Assembly: GCA_905182995.1 (NCBI GenBank)
Contig: CAJJDP010000150.1
Location: forward strand, 124,001 to 188,000
From: Paramecium octaurelia
Taxonomy: Eukaryota > Ciliophora > Oligohymenophorea > Peniculida > Parameciidae
DNA: 64,000 nucleotides
Reading direction: 5' to 3'
The first letter of the stretch is position 1. The number at the start of each line of letters is the position of its first letter. Below are positions 25,226 to 37,600 of this stretch, one piece after another. The notes below the pieces were generated by a model, which saw only the letters and a program-made list of their open reading frames with translations, was not told the origin of the DNA and ran no database searches. A program made the position numbers and the translations under genes.

Positions 25226-27073
25226 TCATTATCTAACCAACAATGCATTGATTATTTTATTATTATAACAAATTTAAACTAGTCCTTCTCTTTGACATAT
25301 GTGACTTTCTTATATTGTATTGGGGACATTGCAAATGATGATTGGAATTTACAATTCAGCAACTTTGTTTAATTTAACTAATAAATTATCAGGATGGGCT
25401 TCATTCAGACTCTAACAATTTATGGAGTAGTCAATCTCTTTAAAGTATTTGCAACTACATGCTATCAATATGTTGAGTAATATCACATTGGATACTATGA
25501 TAAAACATGGAAATAGGATGTAGGGCATAATTATTTGTTGGGATTCAAACACTGGAAGGACATTTGCATCCCAATCTAAAAATATCTCATATGATTACCA
25601 TCCAAAGTGAGCAATTGCACAAAAGTGTAAAAGGCTTATTGCAGAGATGAGTAATAGGTCTCTCCTTTAAAACCAATAAATGAACTATAGAATCTGCTCG
25701 TATAAACTGCCATCAACAGAATTATAGCCAATAGTACTGTTATAATCGGAAACAATATAGGAAATATTGATATTGTCCCTGAAAATATCCCTCTTACAAT
25801 AGGAGTAGTTGCTAGTTTACATAGATTGCAAAGACAAGCTAAATCATGAGACAAAAATAATGCTAATGGCCCTGCTATAAAATGGAGAAACATTCGTTCC
25901 CACTTTGATCTCTCATACGATATGCGTGGTTTCTTTTATGATAATGATTTAAAGATACATCTAGAAACAATAAAAATATAAAATGAATAGAATATAAAAT
26001 ATCATCTAGAGCATCAAACAATTTACCCATAGTATCTACAATCACAAAATTATTATAAATGTTAAATATCACACTTACTATGCTAAACACCATTACAATT
26101 TATTAATAAAATTATCCTAACATTAAATTGCAAATATGAGTATTATCAGATAGTTTTTTATTTATCTTCTGCTCTTTGATTTCGTGTTCATCTAGAAAAT
26201 TCACCTGAACCAATTATTGGTTCTACTCCAATTAAAGAGTCTCCAAAATTAGTCCTATCAGAATATTCATATAAAAGTAATTCATCAAAAACACATAAGC
26301 ACATATGATTATCGACGGGATCCCTGTATATCCTACCTACTATTCTAGAATTCTTCCTCTTGAACCCCACGACTAGATTTATTTCATAACAAAAATACAT
26401 CTAAGGTCAATATTTCCAACATTGTTATGCAAGTGTTGCTAAAAGTCCCAAATAGTGTAAATGTTTACTCATATGAATGATATAAATAAGTGAATAAATA
26501 GGATGTGAGTAAAATTATGAAAATAATGGTGATTGATAAATTCTTTATTTTTTTAAGCAATTTCACACTTTTCAGAATAGTCGAAAGATTGTTTTTGAAT
26601 GAAAAAAAGCATAGAGATAATATAATGCTCTGTAATTGAGGAATGGTTTATCTAGAAATTAAAGCACAAAAACATATGGTCAAATCAAAACGATCTATAT
26701 TTGATATTTGTATCTTGGTGTTGTGTCTCCAAATTTATATCATCAATAAACTAATGTTCATCAAGTCCACAATAATTTGCTTGTTCTCAAATTAAAATAC
26801 TCCAACAAAATAAACCAAAAATAAAATTTTCTTAATCGTGCTACTTTTTAATTAAAACTTCTTCTATTGATAAGATTTTCTTGTTTCCACTTTGCTGTTT
26901 CTTATCTGCATTGACAATTAAAGCATACACTAATGAAAAAACAATCTATTTTTTTATTAATTTAATTAAAATGAGAATTTAAGTGCGTTTTGAAGAAAAT
27001 CATAATTCCAGCATCCATCTAATTTATTCGCAAATGCTCTAATTCTAGATGATCCAAAGATAAATATACGCAT
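25226..27073 (-). CDS. two-domain voltage-gated-type cation channel (TPC-like)
   Basis: About 589 residues with two six-helix repeats, the layout of two-pore channels. Repeat I: S4/S5 around NLSTILKSVKLLKKIKNL, pore ending MLEILTLDSW, S6 IIICAYVFLMNYFYMNILIG. Repeat II: S1 VFSIVSVIFNIYNNFVIV, S2 with LDDILYSIHF, pore FVQLLTLDDWD, S6 ILFPCFIIVSNVILLNILIA. The TLD-x-W filters resemble Ca2+/Na+-selective relatives. The S4 of repeat II has almost no regular basic residues, so one sensor may be voltage-insensitive. Introns of 26, 29 and 23 bp give exactly 590 codons. Two introns cut the two pores at nearly the same site. Start 27073, TGA 25226-25228. Organelle or ciliary location cannot be read from sequence. 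Confidence 0.85.
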
Positions 27074-27118
27074 TTTTATAAAACTCAAATAATATTAGTT
27101 ACCATATAAAAATAATAA

Positions 27119-27586
27119 TCATTCTGTTTTCCTCTTTAAACAATAATCTGCAACGCAGTAATAAATCAAATTTATCAAAAACAACCCTAAAACAAAACCT
27201 ATTGGCCAATAAATAAATTGTAAATAGTATTAGTAATCAAATTCCCATTTAGCTGGTCCAAACTTATCATCGGGAATTTGATTATCAGAGTATTTATTGT
27301 GAATCTCTAAAAATTAGCTCTCAAAATAATTGATTAACGATTTTAATTTATGCGCATTAACAATCTCATCCTGTTTTTCTATAAGCAGTTAAATGTACGC
27401 ATGAAGAAGTCCTTACTTATCCATTGCCACGTCATAGTTTGGATATTATCGATAATAAGCTTACATCTCCTTCATCTATTTAATAACTGCATCTATATTA
27501 GGCTCCCACATTATTCCCATTTCACTCTTAATTAGGTAACTAAATCCAAAGGATAGAATACATCCAATGAGCAAAAACAATCTCAT
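27119..27586 (-). CDS. small two-helix membrane or secretory protein, 155 residues
   Basis: Intronless in the ciliate code. The N-terminus MRLFLLIGCILSFGFSYL looks like a signal peptide or anchor. A hydrophilic middle of about 95 residues with KLKSLINYFESQFLEIHNKY follows. A C-terminal TM segment (FIYWPIGFVLGLFLINLIYY) ends in a short basic tail, CLKRKTE. Not recognised. It lies 46 bp upstream of the TPC-like channel on the same strand. Confidence 0.7.
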
Positions 27587-28057
27587 AAAATAATTATTTT
27601 ATTAAAATCAAGTATATAATTTATTGAGTGAAAACCATTACATCAAATAATGATTTTTCATTCGATTTTTTATATTAATATATTATATTATCATAATAAA
27701 TTTCCTATAAAAATTTAGTTAGAATTTTAACCTCACAAATTTCTGTAATTTTGAGTTAGAACATATCATTTAATCATTTTATGATATATTCATGATTGTA
27801 AACTCTCTCTTTTCAATCAATTTTAATCGACTAAAAGAATTAAAAACGATTAATTTACTTAGTTTTTGGATTTTCTTATGTTAATTTTAAATGATTTTAA
27901 TATGTACTATGTACCAAAAGTTTATGATAAGCAGATTAATTGTGAAATATTAATGTGTTTTATTGAAATAAATTTAGAATCGATATTACTAGATGATATT
28001 TATAATTTTAAATCTATGATAGTTTCATGATGATAATAATGTTCTAGACTTGATCAG
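27587..28057. other. intergenic, AT-rich, no gene seen
   Basis: 471 bp between divergent start sites of two small membrane-protein genes. Very AT-rich, with many TGA in all frames and no RNA gene that I can fold by eye. It must contain promoters for both sides, but I see no specific motif. Confidence 0.6.
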
Positions 28058-28237
28058 ATGGATTTTTCATTCAAAAACAAATAATGCAAAAAATACTCGG
28101 ATGATGCAAATGAATGGTACTACTATAAGTAAAATTAATCTAAGGTTCCATTGCTTTTGTTGTTATTTCTTTTCATTGTGTATGAAGCAATTCGATTTTT
28201 TTTAAGTTCTGAATTAATTAGCAATGTATTGGATTGA
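28058..28237 (+). CDS. tiny single-pass membrane protein, 59 residues
   Basis: Intronless. A hydrophilic N-terminus (KKYSDDANEWYYYKQ) is followed by one clear TM segment (VPLLLLLFLFIVYEAIRFFL) and a short tail. It could be a tail-anchored or small organelle-complex subunit; not assigned. The pattern of TAA codons at plausible Gln positions supports real coding. Its reading overlaps the possible 3' extension of the opposite-strand gene. Confidence 0.6.
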
Positions 28238-28531
28238 ATTATACTGTTATTGATAACTTGGAATGGTGGAATTCATAAAGTTTTTTCGCTGAGGAGTGGA
28301 TTCAAAGAATTTTTGTTTAGCCTCATTGACAGCGTCTTTAAGGGCATGATAATTAGATTTGCGTAGAGAAGCCTTCATAAGGTCATTGCTTTCTTCCTAT
28401 TGAGAATATTTATTTATAGTTTCATATTCTTTCTATCTTTTCAGGAATTCTGCAGTAATTTCTGAGGTTGGAGCTGAAACCTTTTTTGAAATCAAGCCTT
28501 TTGAATGGGCACTCGTAATGGAGCTTCGCAT
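28067..28531 (-). CDS. small hydrophilic unknown protein, 3' end uncertain
   Basis: ATG 28529-28531. About 95 residues are convincingly coding (MRSSITSAHSKG ... SNYHALKDAVNEAKQKFFES), rich in Ser/Lys and probably helical. The first in-frame TGA is only at 28067-28069, which would overlap the tiny + strand gene antisense. Either the two genes overlap tail to tail or an unseen intron ends this gene near 28.25 kb. Function unknown. Confidence 0.5.
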
Positions 28532-28715
28532 TTACTTTCTTTTGAGAGAAATCATTATTTTTATTAATTTTGTTATTTTTCTGCAAAAATTAAAATCACC
28601 AATAAATCATTATTTGAAGTAAATCATTTAAAATAGTTTTAATAAAGATATTAGACAAAAAGCTAACTAAAACTTAAAAGAAATGATAAAATTAGAGAAA
28701 AATATATGTATAAAT

Positions 28716-30481
28716 TCATTTCATGTGGACCAATAACATATTATTGTGATTAACATAAGGGATTTGATGATAATCTTGAAAATCTAATTGTGATTTTTCT
28801 AATAAAGGTTATAGCATTTGGATTGATTTTTATTTCAATTCTGAACGAAATATTGAGGATTTCTTGCCTTTGATATCTTATGAATACTATCTTTAAAAAA
28901 CCATCGAAATGGGTTATTATTAGTTTTAGGTGCACCGATGTAGATCGATTCTTTTGGTCCAGATTGGAGATAATTCTAAAAAATCAGTACCTTATTGTTA
29001 TTCAATGTTATCATCCACTTCATCTTCAAATAGTTTAAAACCATTATTGATTGTAGAAAATTTCATATCTACGTTTTAAAAACTCAAGGATGGCCCTGAT
29101 CTTTTTATATCTGAACTACAATAAATAACTTTTTAGATTACTAGGTGTCTTAAATGATCATGGTGAAATTTGAATTAGATTGTTCATAGAGTTATTCATT
29201 AAAGAAGTCATGTCGTAATATTTCAGCTGCACTTGGCCTTTATTTTGGACTTTATTTAAGCATTAAAGTGATTAGATCTTTGCAGCTTTATGGAACTTTA
29301 ATCGAATCATCAAATTTGAACTCTGCATTTAGATTCTTTTATAAGACTATAGTTTTATCAATATCTTTAAATGGATGAATATTATAAATCCTACATTAAA
29401 TATATTAATGCAATTTCTTTACAATTAATACAAAATCACTCCTAAACTGAAAATATCACATTTCTCTGTGTACATTTTAGTTCCTTCTTTGTATTTGAGA
29501 ATTTCAGGGGCAACATATCCAGTTGTTCCACAACGATAGTAGATATGCTATTTGTTTTTGATCCAAGTTGCAAGGCCAAAATCAGCCAACACTATCTCAA
29601 TGCTATTAGTTTTGCACAGAACATTCTAAGGCTTCAAATCTCTATGCATAATCCCTTTTTAATGCATATAATCCACACACGTCGCCAATTATTTAAAAAT
29701 CATCCTAGCATCTCGAAGATTGTAACGATGACTCTTTAACAATTCCCCTCCTTCCACTAATTCTAATACCATATTGATATGCTCTAATAAAGAGAATATA
29801 ATTACTGTTTGTTTCGAACACTTTATACAATTTTATTATATTTGGATGAGACAGCTCATTCATGATTTAAATTTCTTCCATCAAAAATTGTGGATTGAGC
29901 TTTGAATTTTTCCTAATTCTCTTGATTGCATAGCATTGACCATTTGCTTAAGATTTTGATATATAAACCTAAAATTATCAGTGAAAATTTAAACCTATGC
30001 CGTAGAGCCAAACCCAATTTAATTGATAATAGTGTATTATGAGTGAAAGCCAATTAATATGCAATACTATTCTAATTGATTCTTAATTTAGCTGTAATTC
30101 TGTTCCGAATTAGAATATAAAATGACTTGAGACTGATTATGAATTAATTGTATTTGGTATGGGTAAGTACTCGAATCAACGGCTGTTCGCATGTAGACAT
30201 TTTCTAATTTTCGGAAACCTTTTAAGTCCTGAAAAAATAATAGATTCTCTCATCTTTACATTATATCCATAAAAAAGATATGCTCCTTATATTGTGTAAT
30301 ATCTTTCGATGATTTGATTGAGAAATTTTCCTTTTTTGTACAAACAGATACAATGTTCGTTATTGAGATTAAAATCCCTTTCATTTTGTAACAATTTTCT
30401 AAAATCTTTATCCCAAAATGAAGTGGATTTGCTATTTTTGTCTATAAAGAAATGATTCGCAATTGTGAATGGCTAATTCAT
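28716..30481 (-). CDS. PH-domain serine/threonine protein kinase
   Basis: About 542 residues: an N-terminal PH-like domain (about 30-140, with LYKKGKFLNQIIERYYTIQG), then a full kinase domain. The kinase shows the glycine loop IGFGSTAQVY, AIKRI (VAIK-type lysine), HRDLKPQN, ADFGLA, the APE equivalent YVAPEIL and the conserved RPSAAE. All catalytic residues are present, so it should be active. The C-terminal 100 residues are Gln-rich and unstructured. Five introns of 31, 26, 22, 32 and 26 bp give exactly 543 codons. A PH plus kinase pairing suggests membrane or phosphoinositide recruitment, as in AKT-like kinases, but the kinase sequence looks more CAMK-like. Confidence 0.88.
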
Positions 30482-30589
30482 TGATTCAATCTTTAATCTA
30501 ATAATATATAATTTTAAATTCCACAATTCATTTGCATAAGATAGAAATAAATATATATATTTATTAAAAGCAATATTAAATTTTACAAT

Positions 30590-31033
30590 TCATTTTTTAT
30601 TCTTTTTTTTTTTTTGATCCTTTTCATTGAATTCTAATGCTTAAATTTCAACCACTCCATTCCCAATTTTAGTTTGTTCCAATTTACAATCTCTTAATGA
30701 CAACCTCCATCTTGTTATATCTTTGAGTCCCAAATTCTTCTCCTGATGAATGTTGTAGCTTGTACATTCAGCATCGAAAAGATTATTCCTTGAAGATTTG
30801 TTCTACTTTTGGTTTTGTTTTAACTTGTCCAAATTGGCTTCCCAAACCTCCTACACAATTTATCCAATATTTTTCTCTTTCTCATATTATTGTCTCTTGA
30901 TTTCCTACTCATCATTACAATCATCCTCTTAGCTCTTTTACTTGCAAAACTCCTACCATGCCTCCTCCAAAGCCTATGCCAATTAAGTATGAGCCAATAT
31001 CCAAGTTGATATTTCCTATTTTTTTTAACTCAT
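30590..31033 (-). CDS. hydrophilic unknown protein, 147 residues
   Basis: Intronless, 148 codons including TGA 30590-30592. Helical and highly charged, with a final poly-Lys stretch coded by an A-rich tract. Motifs such as TWILAHTQLAQALEEAWQEF and ITRWRLSLRDCKLEQ are seen, but no known domain. Nine or more internal TAA/TAG codons fall at plausible Gln positions. Located just upstream of the PH kinase on the same strand. Confidence 0.65.
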
Positions 31034-31264
31034 TTCAATTACTATTTTATATATTAATAATATATAATATTTAAAATGCATTTCTAATCTAAAATTTTAA
31101 TGTTTTTGAGCACTAAAATTCATCGTAATTTTTAAATTGTCTAAACCTTTCCTCTCGATTAAAACTAGCTTTGAAAATTAATTGCTTTAAATAATTAATA
31201 GAATTCGGAGCTTTTTTATACTCTTTAATCATTTTCTAAAAATCCTTAAATTTTTAAATAAAGA

Positions 31265-33419
31265 ATGAACCAAAATCCAACTGAGGTTATATTTGATACA
31301 TTCTCATTATTTAATCCCATATCCAAAGTTAGATATAAAAATCCCGTATGATTGTTTTATATAATAGACTTTAACTAAAGGATGTTTACATAAAAATGCT
31401 TGCTTTGAAATGGAAGATGCTCTAAACAAAATTCAAAATAACGGATTATATTAATGTCCACATTGTAACAAAGTCGCAATGAGTTTGAATGATTTAGTTG
31501 AAGATTGGAGAGCTAAAGCTTATAAAGAATTTAATGAATATGTTGAGGAAGTGACATTGATCAAAGGAAATTTGGTTATTAAATACATAAGAAATAAAAC
31601 AAGATATATGTCATTTTTTACTTAAAATGAATATATGAATTAAATACAACAAATATTCGACAGAGCTACTAAGGATACCTCAATTTCTTCAATGATCAAA
31701 AGAGACTTAGAATAATAGAGTTAAAACAAATAACAAAAAATTAATTTTTGGAGTTTTTGCTTGTAAGACAGAGTGAAAATAACTATCCCTGTGAGAATAT
31801 TGAGATGCAATCATTACGAATGTTATGAATTAACTAGCTTGCTATTCTATTAGTAATAGAATAGGAAAAAAAAAGAATTCTTAGAATGCAATCAGCCAGG
31901 GTGTTCAAATCGATTGAAAATTGCTCACAAAGACTACACTAAAGAATCTGATACTACAAGCAATCAGGAAATAGAGGATTAAGAGAAATTATTAGACATT
32001 TAATTATTATTTTCTGGCATTTGTGTAGATTAGGATTTATTAAATGCTATAAAAATAAGTAATCCCAGCTCATATAAATTTTACTATAATCAGTAAACTG
32101 AAAAAATTGAAGAAGATTTAAATATAGTAAATAATTAGCCAGTTGATCCCTTCATTTGTAAATTTTATGAAAAGCATCCAGATTTGTAAGAAAAAATATC
32201 ATATTAAGAATTCAAAAAATCAATATCATAATTAGCAATATCAGTAAGTCAAGGAGATCTCCTGTAAGAAGATTAGAAATTAAGCAAATAAGTTGCTTTG
32301 TATAAATACAGAAATTATGAAGTTGATATGAAAGACAAATTCACTTAACTTATAATTGAATATCCGATAAGATGTAAACTTTGTACAAATCTAGAGATTT
32401 GCATGGATATGAGAAGTTATATAGCAGAATATATTTACAGAAAAAAAATTTCTCCAGCAAAACCTTTCTGCTGTCCATTATGTAATTAAAAATTAAGTGA
32501 GTAAATTCTAAAGATGAATATTGTCAATTACATATATTTAGATTCAAACATGCTTTCATACATGTTTAAGGACACGTCTTATACTAATGGAACAAAGATT
32601 TTTCAATATTAAGGAGAATAATATATGTTTTAAGAATTTATGGATAGATAAAAGATCAAACGAGAGAATTATGTTGCAGAGTTACGGGAAAGAAAGGTTT
32701 TATTTAAACAACTTTTTTGTATAATTAATCCAAATTAGAGAATTAAATAGCCTTTAATTCTCTAAAAATGTCCAGATAAAAAAATGGCTGATTTTGCATC
32801 ATTTTATGAAGAATTAAAGAGAATAAATTTTGATTACGAAAATTAAAATCTAATATTATGTAGATGTAACTATTGTAATTCAAATCCGATAAAAACTTTT
32901 GTAGGAAACATCTATTTTCACGAAGCCTTTTATGAAGCTCTAAATAAATTTTATAAAATTAAGGAAATGGAAAATGATAATGAATTCTCCTATTAGTTTG
33001 AGGATACAGAATAAATGAGTTAAGTTATCAAAAATCGAATACCTACAGCTAATTCTAAAATTAAACTTGTATAAAATAATGTTGGAGCAAGAGATGCTTC
33101 CAATTTACAAAATGTGTCAGGAGAAGAGGGATTTTTAGATTTAATGGATGATGATGAATATTAATAGATCTTTCGTAAAACAGAGATTTAAGGTTACAAA
33201 TATCATACTTAAAGTTTGAAATAGAATATAGGTGGAATAGATATCGACTACTCATAGCAAGGTATTAAGGCGAATGTTAAGGAGGCAGTTGACAAAATGA
33301 ATCAGAATGCTAGTCAAGAATTAAAGAAATATTCTTTTAGTGTTACAGGTATGACAGTTGAATTAAATCGGGAAGTGTTTAGATAAAACTAAGGAACTTT
33401 TACATATAAATAACAATGA
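31265..33419 (+). CDS. zinc protein with repeated SP-RING/MIZ-like modules
   Basis: 710 residues; one 22 bp intron near 31.35 kb gives exactly 711 codons. Module 1 (about 28-70): KGCLHKNACFEM then YQCPHCNK. Module 2 (about 160-215): PVRILRCNHYECYEL then ECNQPGC. Module 3 (about 354-410): YPIRCKLCTNLEIC then FCCPLCNQ. Module 4 (about 484-545) is weaker: LQKCPDKK then CRCNYCN. The pattern C-x-H-x2/3-C, about 20-30 residues, CPxC matches the SP-RING of PIAS/Siz SUMO ligases, in which the module occurs once. I see no SAP or PINIT domain, and the last 160 residues are acidic and Gln-rich. SUMO-ligase activity is inference; a scaffold is an alternative. Confidence 0.75.
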
Positions 33420-33765
33420 ACATTTATAATTAAAATCAAAGATATTTTGTATTTCTGTGATTTAAATTATATTTAAATCATTAGGGAAATAGTCTTTCTC
33501 ATATTTGTTTTATAATATATATAATTAAAAATACTTTCTAATTATATTCATAAATCTTTATATAAATTCTAATTTTATGCTCTAAAGAAAATTATTCTAG
33601 TTATAAAAAATCTTAAAAGATGAGAAGGAAATCATAGCAAAAACTAACTTTATTTAGTTTCTTCATTTCATTATTGCTTTTTATTAGAAAATTATTTATT
33701 GATATTAAAATAGGAATCTCAAAACCAAAAAATTTAATTACTTTAAGAAATTAATTAAAAAAAAT
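33420..33765. other. intergenic, no gene seen
   Basis: 346 bp of AT-rich sequence between the zinc-protein stop and the tRNA. Dense TGA in all frames and no convincing exon. The T-rich and A-rich stretches next to the tRNA 3' side would serve as its Pol III terminator (a TTTTTTTT run on the minus strand just after the gene, complement of 33756-33764). Confidence 0.6.
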
Positions 33766-33837
33766 GATCACGGCCAGTCTCGAACTGGCGGCCTCGTCCT
33801 TGTTAGGGACGCGTGATAACCCCTACACCACGCGATC
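33766..33837 (-). tRNA. tRNA-Val (anticodon AAC)
   Basis: 72 nt cloverleaf on the minus strand. The acceptor arm GATCGCG/CGTGATC pairs over 7 bp with one G-T. The anticodon arm CGTCC-CTAACAA-GGACG gives anticodon AAC. The T arm GCCAG-TTCGAGA-CTGGC and a standard D arm complete it. No intron and no encoded CCA. Located 47 bp from the Rab gene stop, which is on the same strand. The internal A and B box sequences (TGGTGTAGGGG and GTTCGAGAC) are intact. Confidence 0.95.
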
Positions 33838-33884
33838 AATTATAACTATAAGGGGAGATTTCAATAGATTAACAATCATAATAA

Positions 33885-34511
33885 TCAACAGCATTCCTAT
33901 CCTTTCTTTTTATTTCTTGTATTTGAAGTCAAATTGATCTTATAACTATTATCTTCAGTAAGATTTGGAAGAGTGATCTTTTAATTGTTTTATGACTCTG
34001 CCAAATCAGCCAATCTCTGAAATGCTTCATATACATTTTTACCAATTTTGGCAGAAGTCTCAAAATATTCAACTCCAAGTTGATTAGCTAAGTCCTCTCC
34101 TTATTGTTTAGAAATCACCCTCTATTCTTCTAGATCACACTTATTAGCAATTAAAACAATTGCAAGATCAGTTTTTCCATGTTATTTCAAAGAGTTCATC
34201 CAAAATGTGATTTCCTTAAAAGATTGAATATCATCAACAGCATAAACCAACAAGACTCCATGAGCATATTTATAGTAATTTTATGTCAAAGTCCTGAACT
34301 TCTCTTATCCTGCAGTATCCCAAATTTGCATCTTCATGATTTTGCCATTGACTTTCATTTCCTTGAATTTGAAATCCACCCCAACAGTAGTGATATGACT
34401 GTCGCTGTAAACGTCGTCGATAAAACGAGTAAGTAGATTTGTCTTTCCAACTTAAGCTGACCCTATAATTAGGAATTTACACATAAGATCATATTAAGGT
34501 TTTTTAGACAT
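33885..34511 (-). CDS. Rab-family small GTPase
   Basis: 208 residues, intronless. Vesicle-traffic switch protein. P-loop GSAQVGKT, switch II WDTAGQEKFRT, NKCDLEE for guanine specificity, and ETSAK are all intact. The C-terminus KKKGQECC ends in a Cys-Cys pair for geranylgeranylation. Effector-side residues TTVGVDFK place it in the Rab1/Rab8/Rab18-like group, but I cannot assign a subtype. TAA encodes the conserved Gln of DTAGQE. Confidence 0.95.
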
Positions 34512-34644
34512 AGTAATTAATATATAATAAAAATTAATCAATTAGTGAACCCATTTTTAAAATACTCTTAGTTTTAATCATATTAAGGCTTTATTATTAA
34601 AATTCGATGACTGTGTTGTACCAAATAATATAATTTTTGAATTT

Positions 34645-37600
34645 ATGAAAATCAAGTAAGATAAGCCAAAGGTTTCGATTCCCTTTAAGGAGCAATTCAT
34701 CAATTCCATCCTTCAACTCTATTATTATGCTCCTATGAACAAATCAGTCTTATTTGCCTTCTATATTTTAGGACTGCTTTAGCCTTTGCTATTCCAAAAC
34801 TTCCCTCTGAATTCATTTACTCAAATGGACGGTTAAATACTAACACCCATAAATTAGTTTTGGTACATCGAAGTTGTGGCTCGTCCTGACTTTATCGTTT
34901 CGGGCTACATACCCAAATATTGTTATTTGATCTCCATGATCTTTAGCATGCTGTTTATTTTTATCCCTTTGTTATTGAATATCTCCAACAAATAGAACTC
35001 AAATAATAAACGAATGATTAATAAGCTATCCTTTTATATGCATTTAAGTTCAAACCTTTTCCAACTCCAGCCTATTTTCTTATAAATACCATTATAATGT
35101 CTCTGCTTTCAATCTTTAAGTTATAACCTAAGCACCAATGGCATTATTGAACTTAATTACTTAAACATAACTTTGATAACTACGACCCTGCTGTTTTTAT
35201 ACACCATCAATTTCTTGATCATTCTCCTATGCAAGGAAACAATCGATTTTAATTTAAACTGCTTTTCTACCCTTAAATTAAGTTTTGGCGATTTCATCAT
35301 TTGGATGCTCAACATATTCCAAATAATCATTTACTATCATTTGACGAAATTCAATGAAGTATTGTAGGGGATAATCCTCTTTGCTATTGCCTTGATAATG
35401 TTATATAATATTTTTAGTCTTTTGACATGTTTGAAAAAAGTGATTCTAACTACTTTGATGGTAATTTCATATTAATCTATCCAATCATTATTGATTTTAG
35501 TCAATTTTTAATCAGACATAGACACCAACATCAACATCATTATTTATATCTTGGTTCCTTTGCTGGCCTAAATCCTCTACGATTTCTTTGTATACAAGGA
35601 TTAAAGGATGATGCAGAAAACTCAAAAATTTTCAATTTCAAATTGCAAATACATACTTGGCAAGTTCTTTAATGATGAATTCATATCGTTCTCTTAAACT
35701 ATTTTAACCTATAGCAAAATCATCAGTGAATATCAACATAAGAAATAATCTATTGAACCACAATTGTCATTACCATTAACTTACATCAATAAAGAATACC
35801 TACCTAAATATCTATCGAATTTCTACTTCAAAAGTCTGATGAAAAAGTACATAAGAGAACTCCAGAGAGTAGATTCAAAAAATAGAAATGCCAATCATTA
35901 TGTGCACTACGTTTCTCTTCTCTACAGAATCGGATTAAATAACTTAGCTCTTAAGCAGATCAATATCCTATTATTCAATATCTCTATGCGCACCAATAGT
36001 AGAAGTTAGGTTAAAGAAAAGATTAGTGAGTAAATTAAATCTAATAACACGATCAATTAAGGAAGACAATCCATGAGTAGATCATCCAAATCTTAAGATG
36101 TACAGGAAGCAGGTTAATTGCAAATTAATAAACTCAACAAAATGCTCGCCTTTACTGGAACTCATCTATTAAATTTCTATCAAAAAGTGAGAGTGATGAT
36201 TCTGAGAGAAAAAGTTAGGGACAAATTAAAACTATCCTTTCAATACAAGGAGATGATTGGCGATACCTATAGTTTACAAATGGCCATAGAAATATTCTTA
36301 AAAAGTGAAAAGAGGAACCAAAACTTAAAAGAGTAAGTGTAAATGCTGGTCAATTCCAAATTGGGGTTCTTTCTTTAATTACAGTAAGTAAAGCATATCA
36401 GATCAGCCTAACTTTTTCAAGTGTCTAAATCATTAAGTAAGAAAATAGAAATCTTAGAAAACAAACTAATCAAATTATACAAATATTTTCCAAGTCAAAG
36501 GATTCAGTCATTGCATACGTACTTTTAAGGAGAACTCTTAGAAAATTATCTATACGCTCATAAAATAACTTGTAATTCCTCTATATCCGATGAGAAATTG
36601 ATAAATGTGCACAGCAATGCTTAGTAGAAGCATGCGTTATTTAACAAAGATCTAATATACATGAATGTTAAATTATTTGAAGACACTCAAGAACTTCAGA
36701 TATAGAATATTACTCCGCAGATATGCAAATTCTTTTTAAAAGACTATGATGACTTAAAGACAAACAGCAATATTGACTATTTATTACCAGATGGAATCAT
36801 CAACGAACACTAATTATTGGTGTAAAGATTCCTGCAAACTTCGTAGTCTCGGTATTATTTGAACAAGAATCTGAGTTTTTTTAAACTTCACAAAATAATC
36901 ATTCAGCCTTTTGAATTCTTTTTTGAGGTTAATTTTAGTGATATTACACAAATCTAATTTTTGGTTTTTTTAAGCGAAAGTTTTCAAACATCAGCCTATA
37001 TATTTGTCGATGTAAATTAACAAGTAGGTGGAATTACTTAAAATCTATTGGATAAGTTAGGATATTCCAATTATTACATTGAAAATATCAGATATAAATT
37101 GTTATTGAATACACCCATTGAATATTTGATTCCGTGTTTCTAATAACTTATCACGTATAAAGACTTAGTCAATCTCGCTGATTTTAAATTTATAAAACAA
37201 CCCATTTTGATAAATCCATTGATTGATGATAAGGTAAGAAACACTAAATAGGATTTCTCTGAATGGCAACTATAATAGAATTTGATGTATTGCGAATGTC
37301 TAATGTCAATTCATATTCGCGAACTTTACGGGTATCAATATTATATAGTGGAGATAAAGGAGTTAAAGGTTAATGATTCCTATTTCGACAACGAATTCGA
37401 GAGCAATTCATTAGATTAAGCATTTACACCTGTTTCTGATCAGGAAGGATTCGCTAATCCTCCAGGGATTTTGAAGATAGAGAGAGAAAAGTTTGAACCT
37501 TTTAGAAGGAATGATCATTAATTTGAAACTAACTTAATTCTAGATAAGAGCTAACAGTTTTATCACCCAGATCAATAGAAGTATGAGGTTAATTTGATGA

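Noticed and set aside
26188-26400. Minus ORF starting MYFCYEINLVVGFKRK as the N-terminus of the channel
   Set aside because: It is out of frame. The correct reading splices a 26 bp intron at 26373-26398 and runs on from 27073 with exact codon count and a second pore domain.
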